From the NCBI RefSeq assembly GCF_024362785.1, contig NZ_CP093301.1, positions 744,001-808,000 on the forward strand: a DNA stretch of 64,000 bases, written 5' to 3'. Origin of the DNA: Evansella sp. LMS18. Its GTDB lineage: Bacteria; Bacillota; Bacilli; Bacillales; Salisediminibacteriaceae. Positions 8,049-17,742 of this stretch are shown here, piece by piece (position 1 is the first letter of the stretch; every line of letters starts with the position of its first letter). The translations under genes were made by a program, and so were the position numbers. The notes under the pieces were generated by a model. The model was not told where the DNA came from. It worked only from the letters and a program-made list of their open reading frames with translations, and did no database searches.

Positions 8049-8837
8049 CGCATGCCTGTTAACAACTTCCACAGCCTTACCAATCAGCTCATGGAATCCT
8101 GCTTCCTCCAGAACCTTTAACCCTTCAGCCGTTGATCCTCCAGGGGATGCTACCTGCCTCTGCAGGTCTCCAGGGTCAAAGCCTGCTTCAAGCATCGCTG
8201 CTGAACCGCTGAGCATTTTAATGACAAGCTCCCGCGCCTGCTCTTTTGTTACGCCGTTCTCAGCAGCGGCTTTTTCAAGGCCTTCTGCAAACGAGTAAAG
8301 AAAGGCAGGCGCACTGCCGGTTACAGCTGTTAAATTATGTACTTGTTCATTAGAGAGCTCCTTCCCATACCCAATAGCAGATAAGATAAGGGAGACCGTC
8401 TTTCTCTGGTCTTCTGTGACAAACTGCCCGACTGAATAAATCGACATAGATTTACCTATTTGAGCGGCAGTATTAGGCATAATCCAGCAAACAGCAGCTC
8501 CGTCCGGCAAGCGCCTTTCCATATAATCCGTGTCAATGCCGGCCGCAACAGTAATGACAAGCTGGCCCGACAACCGTTCGCCTATTTTCCTGAGCTGCTC
8601 ATCCTGAGTCCCTGGTGGTGATGCGAGGACAATTACATTATGTCCTGCCGTATCATCTTCCCAACCAGATGATGTATGTACTCCATACTTATCCTCCAGC
8701 TCAGTAAGTCTCTCCCTGTCTGAACGATTTGCAACTGTGATCTTTCCAATTTCAGAAGTTTCTTTAGCAATTAATCCGGAAATAACAGCTTCAGCCATTC
8801 TGCCGGCACCAATCATCAATATGTTTGTCTTTTCCAA
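8031..8837 (-). CDS. proC: Pyrroline-5-carboxylate reductase
   Basis: 268-residue NAD(P)H-dependent enzyme making the last step of proline synthesis, proline from 1-pyrroline-5-carboxylate. The N-terminal Rossmann loop is MIGAGRMAEAVISGL. Later blocks VITVAAGID, VCWIMPNTAAQIGKSMS and the C-terminal dimer/active segment VASPGGSTAEGLKVLEEAGF are diagnostic. A longer frame opens at 8891, but AGGGGAGG stands five bases before a TTG at 8837, giving MEKTNILMIGAG; this TTG start is chosen. The last few residues are encoded by the 21-bp repeat array, so the C-terminus has been remodelled by it. Proline is also an osmolyte, fitting a salt-adapted bacillus (inference). Confidence 0.93.
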   Translation of the reverse strand: MEKTNILMIGAGRMAEAVISGLIAKETSEIGKITVANRSDRERLTELEDKYGVHTSSGWEDDTAGHNVIVLASPPGTQDEQLRKIGERLSGQLVITVAAGIDTDYMERRLPDGAAVCWIMPNTAAQIGKSMSIYSVGQFVTEDQRKTVSLILSAIGYGKELSNEQVHNLTAVTGSAPAFLYSFAEGLEKAAAENGVTKEQARELVIKMLSGSAAMLEAGFDPGDLQRQVASPGGSTAEGLKVLEEAGFHELIGKAVEVVNRHARNKGQ

Positions 8838-8921
8838 ATGAACCTCCCCTTTCTGTTCCTTCCAATAGTTTATTATACATGCCGGGCACATTCATAAGAT
8901 TCCGCCTCTCTGATCTTTCAT

Positions 8922-9308
8922 TTAAAGCACCATCGCAAAAATAAAGTAAAAAGAAAATACAAACAAAATGACAAAAATAAAAGCGGTCAGTATATAAATG
9001 CTTACCCTGGAAGGTATAAAGATACCCTGTTCTATCTGCTTCAGTTTATTAAAATAGTCCTTCGTGCTGAAAATTAAAATAATGATGCCGGTAATTATTG
9101 AAGCGATACCCACGAAGTTAATTACATAATCGACCTGCTGTATTCCTTCCATATCAAAAGTGAAATGAAGATTTGTGACTAAAAACCCGATACCCATTAT
9201 TGCAATTGCTGTCCGTATCCATGCGAGATATGTCCTCTCATTGGACAGGTGCTGCTGTGCCAGCTTGACCGAGTGCTTCTCTCCGTTAGTTTTATTATCT
9301 TCCGTCAT
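8922..9308 (-). CDS. DUF202 (YidH-type) membrane protein
   Basis: 128 residues with a hydrophilic N-terminus and three predicted membrane segments (about 37-53, 68-84 and 103-127). The conserved DUF202 signature LSNERTYLAWIRTAIAI precedes the first segment. The role of the family is not established. AGGTGAACTTTA before the ATG supports the start. It lies 84 bases upstream of proC in the same orientation, so cotranscription is possible but the functions are not obviously linked. Confidence 0.88.
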   Translation of the reverse strand: MTEDNKTNGEKHSVKLAQQHLSNERTYLAWIRTAIAIMGIGFLVTNLHFTFDMEGIQQVDYVINFVGIASIITGIIILIFSTKDYFNKLKQIEQGIFIPSRVSIYILTAFIFVILFVFSFYFIFAMVL

Positions 9309-9505
9309 TAAAGTTCACCTGTCTTAACATCATTTTTACATTAGTTTATACCTCTTTTTACTTCTTACCCGGTGCACTATTCTAAAAACCAGCCTGACCC
9401 GAAACGAAAAAAACACTCGGATTTAATTACCCCAGCGGTTCTGATAGCGGAAAGAGAATCCGTTTATGCAAATTGGCGGATCGTCCACTCTTTTAACTCT
9501 TCATG

Positions 9506-9541
9506 AAAAAACAGACCAAATCTCAGGATTTGGTCTGTTTT
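9506..9541. terminator. Bidirectional terminator
   Basis: AAACAGACCAAATC and GATTTGGTCTGTTT form a perfect 14-bp stem with loop TCAG, flanked by A and T tracts on both sides. It terminates the leftward unknown gene at 9615. The rest of 9309-9614 holds nothing recognised. Confidence 0.92.
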
Positions 9542-9614
9542 CATAAAACTGTTCCATATTTATTTTGCCACCATAACGGAACTCATTCCTACAGGTGCCT
9601 CATTGAACAGCTGC

Positions 9615-10304
9615 TTATACACCATTCAGGCGTCTTTCAAGCTGTTTCATTTTAAACTCATCTTTATTGGCTCTTTCAAACTGCTTCAGCTTTCTTTTCA
9701 GACGGCTCTTAGTTAAAGGAATGTCAGTAATCCCTTTTTGGTTCAGATAAACCGCGAAGAAATCAATCTTGCCGCTGTCATATTTATATTCCGCCTCAAC
9801 AGTATCAAAATACAGTTCCAGAGCGTCTGCCAGAGTGACAGTCTCAGGGAGGAAGTCTCCATACTGCTCAAGGTTCACCCGGAAATTTTTCTCACGAAGC
9901 TTTGTAAGGAACGTGTTTAAGAACAGTTCTTCATTTCCTGATACTTTAAAACCTTTCCTTTCAAGAAGCTGTAAAAATATTTTCAGATCATTATGGTAAA
10001 AAGAATATGCTTTACGCATTTCTTTAGTCATATTTATATTGATGCTAACTGTGCCTTCGGAGCGAGCGTGCAACATGTTCAATAACGCCTTGTTAACCTC
10101 AGGCTTTAACAAAAACGCCGGATGAACTGTTTTCAGGTACTTATCAACCTCTTCATTCAAAAGACGCTGCTGCTTTTCTTCCATATCCATTTTTCTCAGT
10201 GATGCTGATTGTTCCTGTTTAGCATACTCTGCAATTCGCTGTTGTGTCTGTTCTGACCACACAGCCCGTTTAGCTTCAAACCTATTTTTTATTGTTTGAA
10301 ACAT
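9615..10304 (-). CDS. Conserved-looking hypothetical protein
   Basis: 229 residues, not recognised. It is soluble, rich in Lys, Glu and Gln, with no signal peptide or membrane segment. Residues 1-60 look helical and coiled-coil-like (many Glu/Gln/Arg). The middle (about 60-110) carries VHPAFLLKPEVNKALLNML, and the C-terminus (about 190-229) is strongly basic and helical, which could bind nucleic acid. GGAAGGAGGAGAAGCAC before the ATG is a strong ribosome site, so it is very likely translated. It is divergent from the YtfP-like gene and followed by a strong terminator, so it is transcribed alone. No function is proposed. Confidence 0.75.
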   Translation of the reverse strand: MFQTIKNRFEAKRAVWSEQTQQRIAEYAKQEQSASLRKMDMEEKQQRLLNEEVDKYLKTVHPAFLLKPEVNKALLNMLHARSEGTVSININMTKEMRKAYSFYHNDLKIFLQLLERKGFKVSGNEELFLNTFLTKLREKNFRVNLEQYGDFLPETVTLADALELYFDTVEAEYKYDSGKIDFFAVYLNQKGITDIPLTKSRLKRKLKQFERANKDEFKMKQLERRLNGV

Positions 10305-10557
10305 GTGCTTCTCCTCCTTCCAATGTTTTCTATGTCATTCACACTATGAAGTGTACCACATTAAAAACAGAAATAAAATAGAGTTTTTGTTTAAAATGTG
10401 AAATATTTATAAGTTCTCGGTCGATAATCACTTCTGAGCTTAATATTTAGTGATATATCCTGATATTTGCCGTTTTTTTCTTGATTATTTCGGAATTAAA
10501 ACAATTTTCAGATAATTTTATATTAGGGGTTGTAACATATATATCTGAGGAAAACTT

Positions 10558-10566
10558 TGTTATAGT
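10558..10566 (+). promoter_or_regulatory. Extended -10 promoter of the YtfP-like gene
   Basis: TG-T-TATAGT (TATAGT at 10561-10566) is an extended -10, 80 bases upstream of the ATG. No -35 is evident. The remainder of the AT-rich divergent gap 10305-10646 contains a small ACACT/AGTGT hairpin near 10340 and nothing else recognised. Confidence 0.45.
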
Positions 10567-10646
10567 AAAGAAGGATTTAGCGGCATGCCCGGCTTTTTTT
10601 ATCAATAAATTTGCTTGTTGCATAGCAAAAGAGAGGTTGTACTAAG

Positions 10647-11918
10647 ATGAAAGATGTGATTGTAATCGGTGGCGGACCATCAGGGCTGATGGCTTCGATT
10701 GCTGCAGCCCAGTACGGAGCTAAAGTGGTGCTCATAGATAAAGGTGATAAACTTGGCAGGAAACTTGCCATTTCCGGAGGCGGCAGATGTAACGTGACAA
10801 ACGTAAGCCCAATAGACCAGCTTATTGAAAACATCCCCGGGAACGGACAGTTTATGCACAGCCCCTTTTCCGTATTCAATAATCAGGATATCATCGGATT
10901 TTTTGAGGAACTCGGAATAAAACTCAAAGAAGAAGACAGGGGGCGAATGTTCCCTGTAAGCGATAAAGCGAAAACAGTGGTGAATACCCTGCTGAACAAA
11001 GTAAACGAACTAGGAGTGGAAATAAGAACAAACACGGGAGTCAAAGACTTAAAGTTTACGGAAGACAGAGTGGATTCCGTTATTCTTGCTAACGGGGAAA
11101 AAATCAAGACAAAAAATATAATCGTGGCCGTAGGAGGCAAATCTGTACCATACACCGGAAGCACCGGAGACGGATATCCGTGGGCTAAGAAAGCCGGACA
11201 TACGATTACCGAACTCTACCCTACCGAAGTCCCTATTACAGCAAAGGACAGATTTATTAAGGAGAAACTGCTGCAGGGCCTTTCTCTGCGTGATGTGAAG
11301 CTGACTGTCCTGGACCCATCTTCAAAAAAGGCTGTTAAGTCACATGAGGGGGACATGGTTTTCACCCATTTCGGCGTCTCCGGCCCCATTGCCTTAAGAT
11401 GCAGCCAGTTTGTCATAAAGGCAAAGAAGGAGCATAATGTGAAAGAAGTTGCCTTATCACTGGATCTGTTTCCTCATAAGGGTTATGAAGACGTTCAGGG
11501 AGAATTGGAGGACCTGCTCCAATCCCAGCCCAAAAAAGCGATTAAAAATGCATTGAATGGCTGGCTTCCAGAACGGATAATCCCGGTAATCCTTGATAAA
11601 GCAGGCGTTGAACCATCCATTGTCAAAGCGGAGCTTTCCAATGATAAAAAACGCTCACTTATTAATTCCATCAAAGAATTCTCCATTTCAGCAACCGGAA
11701 CATTGTCTATCGAGAAAGCATTTGTAACTGGCGGAGGCGTATCCGTTAAAGAAATAAAGCCAAAGAAAATGGAATCAAAATTTAAAAAAGGCCTGTTTTT
11801 CTGCGGCGAAGTACTGGATCTCCATGGATATACAGGCGGCTATAATATCACTGTTGCATTTTCAACCGGCTATACCGCAGGTCAGGCAGCAGCGATGAAT
11901 CTGTGGGAAGAAAGCTAA
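10647..11918 (+). CDS. ytfP: FAD-dependent oxidoreductase, HI0933/YhiN family (YtfP-like)
   Basis: 423 residues. The N-terminal dinucleotide-binding loop VIGGGPSGLMASIAAAQYG is followed by the family's signature KLGRKLAISGGGRCNVTN. The middle holds AVGGKSVPYTGSTGDGYPWAKKAGH and FTHFGVSGP, and the C-terminal FAD-closing motif is FCGEVLDLHGYTGGYNITVAFSTG. All are diagnostic for the HI0933-type flavoproteins (E. coli YhiN, B. subtilis YtfP), whose substrate is unknown. GAGAGG precedes the ATG by 11 bases, a moderate site. It is monocistronic between an extended -10 promoter and a strong terminator. Confidence 0.92.
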   Translation: MKDVIVIGGGPSGLMASIAAAQYGAKVVLIDKGDKLGRKLAISGGGRCNVTNVSPIDQLIENIPGNGQFMHSPFSVFNNQDIIGFFEELGIKLKEEDRGRMFPVSDKAKTVVNTLLNKVNELGVEIRTNTGVKDLKFTEDRVDSVILANGEKIKTKNIIVAVGGKSVPYTGSTGDGYPWAKKAGHTITELYPTEVPITAKDRFIKEKLLQGLSLRDVKLTVLDPSSKKAVKSHEGDMVFTHFGVSGPIALRCSQFVIKAKKEHNVKEVALSLDLFPHKGYEDVQGELEDLLQSQPKKAIKNALNGWLPERIIPVILDKAGVEPSIVKAELSNDKKRSLINSIKEFSISATGTLSIEKAFVTGGGVSVKEIKPKKMESKFKKGLFFCGEVLDLHGYTGGYNITVAFSTGYTAGQAAAMNLWEES

Positions 11919-11933
11919 TAAACGTATCAAAGG

Positions 11934-11970
11934 ATGTGAAGACCGGAGAAGTCTTCACATCTTTTTTTAT
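11934..11970 (+). terminator. Terminator of the YtfP-like gene
   Basis: ATGTGAAGAC and GTCTTCACAT form a perfect 10-bp stem (11934-11960), followed by CTTTTTTT. Confidence 0.95.
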
Positions 11971-12115
11971 CCCCTTACCACATCAATGTTTGTGTTTACT
12001 CGCCATCCCTTGTTATAACAGCCTTTCCTGGTTGGCGCTCCCCGAAAGAAAATTATTAAAATGCCCTTTCCCATCGCAGCCCTCCTTAATATACAAGTAT
12101 TAAGGAGTTGATAAT

Positions 12116-13228
12116 ATGGATAACACAAAGTATGCTGGCATCCTCGTTTCCCCGAGGACTTTCAGAAAAATACCACATATGAGTGGCAGACTTAGTAAAG
12201 TAGTGTCGTTATATGAGAAAGCCGCAAAAAGAAACAACATTAAAATATGTTTCCTGCGGGCTTCAAAAATTGATTTTGAATCATTAACTGCAGAAGCATA
12301 TATAAAATACGGAAAGGAATACAAACTAACTACGGTGGATTTGCCGGAAGTAGTATTCAGGCGGACTTCCTACAGCAAAAAGTATAAAAGAGACTTTGAG
12401 AAGTTATGTAACAGCGGCCGGCTTTTTATGTTTAATCTAAGAAGGTTTAAACATAAAAAATATAAAGACTATAAATTTCTGAAGAAGAATGCAGAGTTAA
12501 GGGGCCATCTTCCTGAGACAAAAAAGGCGACAGTCCGAACGATAAGGAGAATGATGAGAAACTACAGCGAATTGTTAATCAAACCTGACTCCGGAGCAGT
12601 CGGCAAAGGGATAATGAAGCTGGAAAAAACCGGTTCTCACTGGACTCTTCATTATAAGAAGCGAACGCAGGACGGTCTGGTATGGAAAACTAAAGAGTTT
12701 GACAAAGAATTCCCTGATGTTTTAACTGAAAAAATCAAAAAAAGAACGTATATAGTACAGGAAAGAATTGATCTGGCGACTGTAAACGGAGCGCCTTTCG
12801 ATATGAGAGTATCGGTACAGAAAAACGGTTCGGGAAATTGGCAGGTTTCAGGAATTATTGTTAAGCTTGGGGAGAAAGGGCATTTCCTGACTAACATTCA
12901 CCAGGGGGGCACTTCCTTCACTCTCACTCAGCTTCTGGCAGGCCACAGTTCCCTTCCTGCTAAAAAGATAAAAGCAGATGTCTCTTCTTTTGCCCTGAGG
13001 ATGGCTGAATATATCGGTACAAATTATCCCTTTATGGGCGACCTTGGATTTGACATCGGCCTGAGTAAAGATGGATTCCCTTACTTTATTGAACTTAATA
13101 CTGTTTCCGACTACCCAGCACTAACTTTAAGAAACAATAAGCTTGTCGTTAAAGAATGGCAGGCGGTTTTTACCACGCCGCTGGATTATGCAGCTTATCT
13201 GCTCCGTAGAAACTATAACAATATGTAA
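12116..13228 (+). CDS. YheC/YheD family ATP-grasp protein (spore-coat associated)
   Basis: 370 residues of the YheC/YheD family, which in B. subtilis is associated with the endospore coat. The N-terminus YAGILVSPRTF and the block HLPETKKATVRTIRRMM are typical. The ATP-grasp core follows: LLIKPDSGAVGKGIMKL (lysine/glycine-rich ATP loop), IVQERIDLATVNGAPFDMRV and, near the C-terminus, GDLGFDIGLSKDGFPYFIELN with the metal-binding Asp/Glu/Asn. The substrate of the putative ligase is unknown. AAGGAGTTGATAAT before the ATG fixes the start. A second paralogue lies at 13945 in the same orientation, with panD between them on the other strand. Confidence 0.9.
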   Translation: MDNTKYAGILVSPRTFRKIPHMSGRLSKVVSLYEKAAKRNNIKICFLRASKIDFESLTAEAYIKYGKEYKLTTVDLPEVVFRRTSYSKKYKRDFEKLCNSGRLFMFNLRRFKHKKYKDYKFLKKNAELRGHLPETKKATVRTIRRMMRNYSELLIKPDSGAVGKGIMKLEKTGSHWTLHYKKRTQDGLVWKTKEFDKEFPDVLTEKIKKRTYIVQERIDLATVNGAPFDMRVSVQKNGSGNWQVSGIIVKLGEKGHFLTNIHQGGTSFTLTQLLAGHSSLPAKKIKADVSSFALRMAEYIGTNYPFMGDLGFDIGLSKDGFPYFIELNTVSDYPALTLRNNKLVVKEWQAVFTTPLDYAAYLLRRNYNNM

Positions 13229-13304
13229 CAGAGCCAACGGGCCTTAAACAGTTTTTTTCTCCTGTGGAACTGCTCCCCGGCCCCCAAAAATAAATTCTTT
13301 TTAT

Positions 13305-13352
13305 AAAATAAGAGGATACTGCATAAGATCCAGCCGATCTGCAATATCCTCT
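13305..13352. terminator. Terminator between YheC/D paralogue and panD
   Basis: AGAGGATACTGCA (13311-13323) and TGCAATATCCTCT (13340-13352) pair 12/13, with an inner GATC/GATC pair. On the minus strand a T-rich stretch follows, so it terminates panD; it may also act rightward. Confidence 0.8.
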
Positions 13353-13357
13353 CTTTG

Positions 13358-13726
13358 TTATTCCCACTCTTTAATGAGGTCTGTAATATTATTTTTTTCA
13401 TCAAGCACTGCTACTACAGGCTTATGGCTGCTCACTTCCTCCTCTTTAAGGAGTACGTAGGACATGACAATAATAACATCCCCCTTTTGCACAAGCCTGG
13501 CCGCCGCCCCATTCAGGCAGATTACCCCGCTGCCGCGCTGGCCGGGAATAATATATGTTTCGAACCGGGCACCATTATTATTGTTTACTACCTGTACCTT
13601 TTCATTTGGTACCATTCCCACTTTTTCAAGAATCTCCTCATCGATTGTGATACTCCCTACATAATTGAGATCAGCATCGGTTACCCGGGCCCTGTGTATC
13701 TTTCCTTTCATCATCGTACGGAACAC
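13358..13726 (-). CDS. panD: Aspartate 1-decarboxylase precursor
   Basis: 122 residues, normal PanD length. Pyruvoyl enzyme that makes beta-alanine for pantothenate and coenzyme [14 protein letters not shown] contains the Gly-Ser self-cleavage site (Ser25 becomes the pyruvoyl group); [20 protein letters not shown] and [13 protein letters not shown] are conserved active-site and fold segments. The start is a GTG, eight bases after AGGAGG. PanD is commonly found beside panB and panC; here it stands alone between two YheC/YheD genes. Confidence 0.95.
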   Translation of the reverse strand: MFRTMMKGKIHRARVTDADLNYVGSITIDEEILEKVGMVPNEKVQVVNNNNGARFETYIIPGQRGSGVICLNGAAARLVQKGDVIIVMSYVLLKEEEVSSHKPVVAVLDEKNNITDLIKEWE

Positions 13727-13944
13727 TTTTTTCCCTCCTTGTTCAGTGCTACCACCAAAATATGAACAACTTTGCCTTTTAGTGTGGTCAAAACCACCAG
13801 AACTGAAGGTTTTAGGTTCATTATGTGCTTTTTGCTATACGTCTGTCATCAAGCCTATTTGAAAAAACTGCTACAGCAGACCAAACCAATTACCCCATGA
13901 AGAAATATAAATATAAGAGGTTTAACGACGAAGGAGGGAAAACT

Positions 13945-15039
13945 ATGGAAAAACCTTATTTGGGCATTATTTATTCAAGGCGAAGATGGAAGCGGGTACC
14001 TAAAGCGAAAGGTAAACTAAAGAAACAGCTAAAGTACATTGAACAAGCAGGGAGGAGAAATGGTGTAAAGCCATGTTTTGTCCGGCTTTCCTATATCACC
14101 CCCGGACAAAAAACAATCAAAGCGTATGTAAAGGAAAAAGAGGGCTATATACTGACAGAAATCCCGTGCCCTGCTGTTTTTTATAATCGCATTGTCGACT
14201 GGCCAAAAAGGCGGAAAAAAATTGAAAAACTCCTTGCTGAAGGAAAAGTTATTTTTAACGTAAGAAATTACGACTATGGAAAATATCCAATATGGAAACT
14301 GCTTGCTGAAAACAGTGAAATTGCTGTTCATCTTCCTGACACCAAAAGGGCAACGGTAAAAAATATTAATAAAATGATGAAACTTTACGATCAGCTTATC
14401 CTCAAGCCGAATCTCGGGGAAGTAGGAAAGGGCGTAATGTCGTTAGTTAAACAAGGGGAGCAATGGCAGCTCTCATATAAAGACAAGGATAAAAATTGGA
14501 CAAACATCCATTTTAAAAAGAACCTCCCGGATTTCTTAAAAGACCGAATTAAAAAGTACTTTTATCTTGTACAGGAAAGAATCCCTCTTGAAAAGCATGA
14601 AGGTGAACCGTTTGATATTCGTGTTGTAGTTCAGAGAAACAAAACAGGAAACTGGGAGACGACCGCATTTATTGGAAAAGTTGCCCATAAAGGGAGACTC
14701 ATAACAAATATTACACAAGGAGGATATTCCATTCCACTGGAACACATCCTCGGAGACCATCCTTATCTGTCTTCCGATGGGACTGTATCAAAGATTTCAA
14801 ACTTTGCTATTAAAACAGCTGAATATTTAAGCACGAGGCTCCCTCACATCGGGGACCTTGGTATGGACATTGGTATTACAGCCGATGGAACGCCATTTTT
14901 TATCGAAGTGAATTATTTATCTGACTATGAAACACTAAGCTTCAGAAAAGATAAGCTCATTACGCGAAAATGGAAACGTATCTATATGACACCCATTGAA
15001 TATGGTGCCTATTTACTGCAGCAGCAAGAAAACAGCTGA
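13945..15039 (+). CDS. YheC/YheD family ATP-grasp protein, second paralogue
   Basis: 364 residues. It carries the same blocks as the gene at 12116: LGIIYSRRRW at the N-terminus, HLPDTKRATVKNINKMM, LILKPNLGEVGKGVMSL, YLVQERIPLEKHEGEPFDIRV and GDLGMDIGITADGTPFFIEVN. The proteins are clearly related but well diverged, so the duplication is not recent. The open frame begins at 13825, but GAAGGAGGGAAAACT precedes the ATG at 13945, which starts at the family's usual N-terminus. Likely role: an ATP-dependent ligase-like protein of the spore coat (family knowledge; substrate unknown). Confidence 0.9.
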   Translation: MEKPYLGIIYSRRRWKRVPKAKGKLKKQLKYIEQAGRRNGVKPCFVRLSYITPGQKTIKAYVKEKEGYILTEIPCPAVFYNRIVDWPKRRKKIEKLLAEGKVIFNVRNYDYGKYPIWKLLAENSEIAVHLPDTKRATVKNINKMMKLYDQLILKPNLGEVGKGVMSLVKQGEQWQLSYKDKDKNWTNIHFKKNLPDFLKDRIKKYFYLVQERIPLEKHEGEPFDIRVVVQRNKTGNWETTAFIGKVAHKGRLITNITQGGYSIPLEHILGDHPYLSSDGTVSKISNFAIKTAEYLSTRLPHIGDLGMDIGITADGTPFFIEVNYLSDYETLSFRKDKLITRKWKRIYMTPIEYGAYLLQQQENS

Positions 15040-15054
15040 ATTTTGACTGCCTGT

Positions 15055-15065
15055 GGGGGGGGGGG
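15055..15065. repeat. Eleven-G homopolymer
   Basis: An uninterrupted run of 11 G lies 16 bases after the YheC/D paralogue stop. It is intergenic; such runs are slippage-prone and also error-prone in sequencing. Confidence 0.9.
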
Positions 15066-15143
15066 TTCCAAAGGGGTTAATCCTCAGATAGACATTTACT
15101 GACAGCGCGGGATCTATATCCTCAATTTTTATACTGGTATATA

Positions 15144-15179
15144 AAAAGGAGCTGGATCCTTATGATCACAGCCCCTTTT
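15144..15179. terminator. Bidirectional terminator between YheC/D paralogue and leuS
   Basis: AAAAGGAGCTG and CAGCCCCTTTT pair (10/11) around a 14-base loop, with A and T runs on both sides. It lies between convergent stops. Confidence 0.82.
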
Positions 15180-15200
15180 ACATGTTACAAATATACCGTT

Positions 15201-17618
15201 CTAGTTTGCTACAATATTTACTAACTTTCCAGGAACTGCAATGACTTTCCTGACAGTTTTCCCTTCCAGTTCTTCTTTGATTTTTTCATTATTCACTGCT
15301 GTTTCTTCCATTTCCTCTTTAGAAGCATCTTTAGCTATCGTCAGCTTTTCACGTACTTTACCGTTAATCTGGACGACAATTTCCACTTCTTTTTCCACAA
15401 GCCACTCTTCTTCGTAAACAGGCCATGTCTGGTAGGCAATGGATTCTTCATGGCCAAGACGTCCCCAGATTTCTTCACTAAGATGCGGTGCGACCGGGGA
15501 AAGAAGCTTCACGAAGCCCTCAAGCTGTGTTTTTGACAGTTTATCCTGCTTATATGCTTCGTTAATAAACACCATCAGCTGGGAAATACCAGTATTAAAT
15601 CTGAGACCTTCAAAGTCCTCTGTCACTTTTTTAACCGTCTGATGATAAGTGCGCGTCATTTCTTCCGTGCCTTCCGCATCTACGATTGCCGGGTTTAACT
15701 TGTTATCGTCTGTGATAACAAGACGCCATATACGGTCTAGGAAACGGCGGGCTCCATCAAGGCCTGTTGTACTCCAGGCGATTGCAGCATCAAGGGGACC
15801 CATAAACATTTCATACAGCCGGAGTGTATCCGCTCCATGGCTTTCGATAATATCGTCAGGGTTTACAACATTCCCTTTCGATTTACTCATCTTTTCATTA
15901 TTTTCCCCGAGGATCATTCCCTGGTTATACAGCTTCTGGAACGGCTCCTTTGTAGGAACAACACCAATATCGTAAAGGAACTTATGCCAGAAACGAGCGT
16001 AAAGCAGGTGAAGCACCGCATGCTCCGCTCCTCCGATATAAATATCCACCGGAAGCCATTTTTTCAGCAGTTCTTCGTCCGCAAGAGCTTTGTCATTATG
16101 CGGGTCGATGTATCTCAGGTAATACCAGCAGCTTCCAGCCCATTGAGGCATGGTATTCGTTTCCCGGCGGCCTTTTTTACCAGTTTCCGGATCGGTTACA
16201 TAAAGCCAGTCTTCTGCGTTTGCCAGCGGGGATTCTCCGGTTCCGGATGGCTTAAACTCATCAAGTTCAGGAAGTGTAAGCGGCAGTTCCTCTTCAGGGA
16301 CCGGCTTCATTGTTCCATCCTCAAAATGAATCATTGGTATCGGCTCGCCCCAGTATCTCTGGCGGCTGAACAGCCAGTCACGAAGACGGTAAGTTACTTT
16401 CTTTTCCCCCCGGCCGTTTTCTTCCAGCCAGTCGATCATCTTGCTTATTGCTTCCTCATTATTAAGCCCGTTAAGGAAATCAGAATTGACGTGCGGGCCG
16501 TCGCCTGTATATGCTTCTTTCGCAATCTCTCCTCCAGAAACCACTTCTCTTATCGGCAGGTCGAACGCAGTCGCAAACTCATAGTCTCTTTCATCATGGC
16601 CAGGCACTGCCATGATCGCGCCAGTTCCGTATGTTGCAAGAACATAGTCAGCGATCCAGACAGGAACCATTTCCCTTGTTACCGGATGTTTCGCATACGC
16701 TCCAGTGAAAACTCCGGTCTTTTCCTTAGAAAGCTCCGTACGCTCCAGGTCACTCTTTGTAGCAACCTTTTTCTGGTACTCTTTCACAGCATCTTGCTGT
16801 TCTTCCGTCGTAATTTCATCTACCAGCTTATGTTCCGGCGCGAGAACCAGGTATGTTGCTCCGTACAATGTGTCAGGACGTGTGGTAAAAACTGTAACGG
16901 TTTCTTCCGAGTCTTCAAGCTGGAATGTCACATCCGCGCCTTCCGAACGGCCGATCCAGTTTCGCTGCATATCCTTGATGCTCTCGGGCCAGTCAAGCTC
17001 CTCAAGGTCTTCCAAAAGACGGTCGGCATAAGCAGTAATTCTAAGCATCCACTGCTTCATCGGACGGCGTTCTACCGGATGTCCTCCCCGCTCACTTTTT
17101 CCATCGATAACTTCTTCGTTGGCAAGCACTGTGCCTAAAGCCGGGCACCAGTTAACAGCAACTTCATCAATATACGCAAGACCTTTCTTGTATAGCTGGA
17201 TAAAAATCCATTGTGTCCACTTATAATAGTTTTCATCTGTCGTATTGATTTCACGGTCCCAGTCATAAGAAAAACCAAGGGCTTTAATCTGCCGGCGGAA
17301 AGTATCAATATTTTTCAGCGTAAAGTCTCTCGGATGTTTCCCTGTATCCAGGGCGAACTGTTCTGCAGGAAGCCCGAACGCGTCCCAGCCCATTGGATGG
17401 AGAACATTATACCCCTGCATCCTTTTCATTCGGGAAAGAATGTCGGTTGCCGTGTAACCCTCCGGGTGTCCTACATGCAGTCCGGAACCTGAAGGATATG
17501 GAAACATATCAAGCGCGTAGAACTTTTCCTTCGAAGGATCCTCCTCCATTTTGAATGTTTTATTTTCTTCCCAGTGTTTCTGCCATTTCTGTTCAACTGA
17601 TTTGTGGTCAAAACTCAT
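15201..17618 (-). CDS. leuS: Leucyl-tRNA synthetase
   Basis: 805 residues, the normal length for bacterial LeuRS. Class I signatures are present: the HIGH-type motif in [20 protein letters not shown] near residue 40 and [10 protein letters not shown] near 575. The CP1 editing domain is intact, with [12 protein letters not shown] and a conserved AVPGHDERD block. The C-terminal half carries the anticodon-binding helical domain and the small VQINGKVR domain. The ATG at 17618 follows a GGAGG ribosome site. Expression is controlled by a leucine T-box about 270 bases upstream (17888-18150), so the gene should be induced when tRNA-Leu is uncharged. A repetitive segment separates the T-box terminator from the start. 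Confidence 0.98.
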   Translation of the reverse strand: MSFDHKSVEQKWQKHWEENKTFKMEEDPSKEKFYALDMFPYPSGSGLHVGHPEGYTATDILSRMKRMQGYNVLHPMGWDAFGLPAEQFALDTGKHPRDFTLKNIDTFRRQIKALGFSYDWDREINTTDENYYKWTQWIFIQLYKKGLAYIDEVAVNWCPALGTVLANEEVIDGKSERGGHPVERRPMKQWMLRITAYADRLLEDLEELDWPESIKDMQRNWIGRSEGADVTFQLEDSEETVTVFTTRPDTLYGATYLVLAPEHKLVDEITTEEQQDAVKEYQKKVATKSDLERTELSKEKTGVFTGAYAKHPVTREMVPVWIADYVLATYGTGAIMAVPGHDERDYEFATAFDLPIREVVSGGEIAKEAYTGDGPHVNSDFLNGLNNEEAISKMIDWLEENGRGEKKVTYRLRDWLFSRQRYWGEPIPMIHFEDGTMKPVPEEELPLTLPELDEFKPSGTGESPLANAEDWLYVTDPETGKKGRRETNTMPQWAGSCWYYLRYIDPHNDKALADEELLKKWLPVDIYIGGAEHAVLHLLYARFWHKFLYDIGVVPTKEPFQKLYNQGMILGENNEKMSKSKGNVVNPDDIIESHGADTLRLYEMFMGPLDAAIAWSTTGLDGARRFLDRIWRLVITDDNKLNPAIVDAEGTEEMTRTYHQTVKKVTEDFEGLRFNTGISQLMVFINEAYKQDKLSKTQLEGFVKLLSPVAPHLSEEIWGRLGHEESIAYQTWPVYEEEWLVEKEVEIVVQINGKVREKLTIAKDASKEEMEETAVNNEKIKEELEGKTVRKVIAVPGKLVNIVAN

Positions 17619-17742
17619 ATAAACTGCCTCCTTTTTAAAAATAAGGTGATGTTTTTTGTGTGCGTTCCGGTGTATCGAGGGAACGGGTTTTGGTGCAGGT
17701 GGTTTGGTGTGGTACGTGGATCATCTTGTACCGGGTTCACGG

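Noticed and set aside
9560-9625. 21-codon frame (MVYKQLFNEAPVGMSS...) overlapping the end of the unknown gene at 9615
   Set aside because: Sequence looks protein-like and precedes the terminator, but there is no ribosome site and it is too short to support. Could be the remains of a longer gene.
15837-17138. 433-codon rightward frame opposite leuS
   Set aside because: Antisense shadow of a clearly coding gene; the amino-acid pattern (Arg, Cys, His, Ser-rich) is not protein-like.
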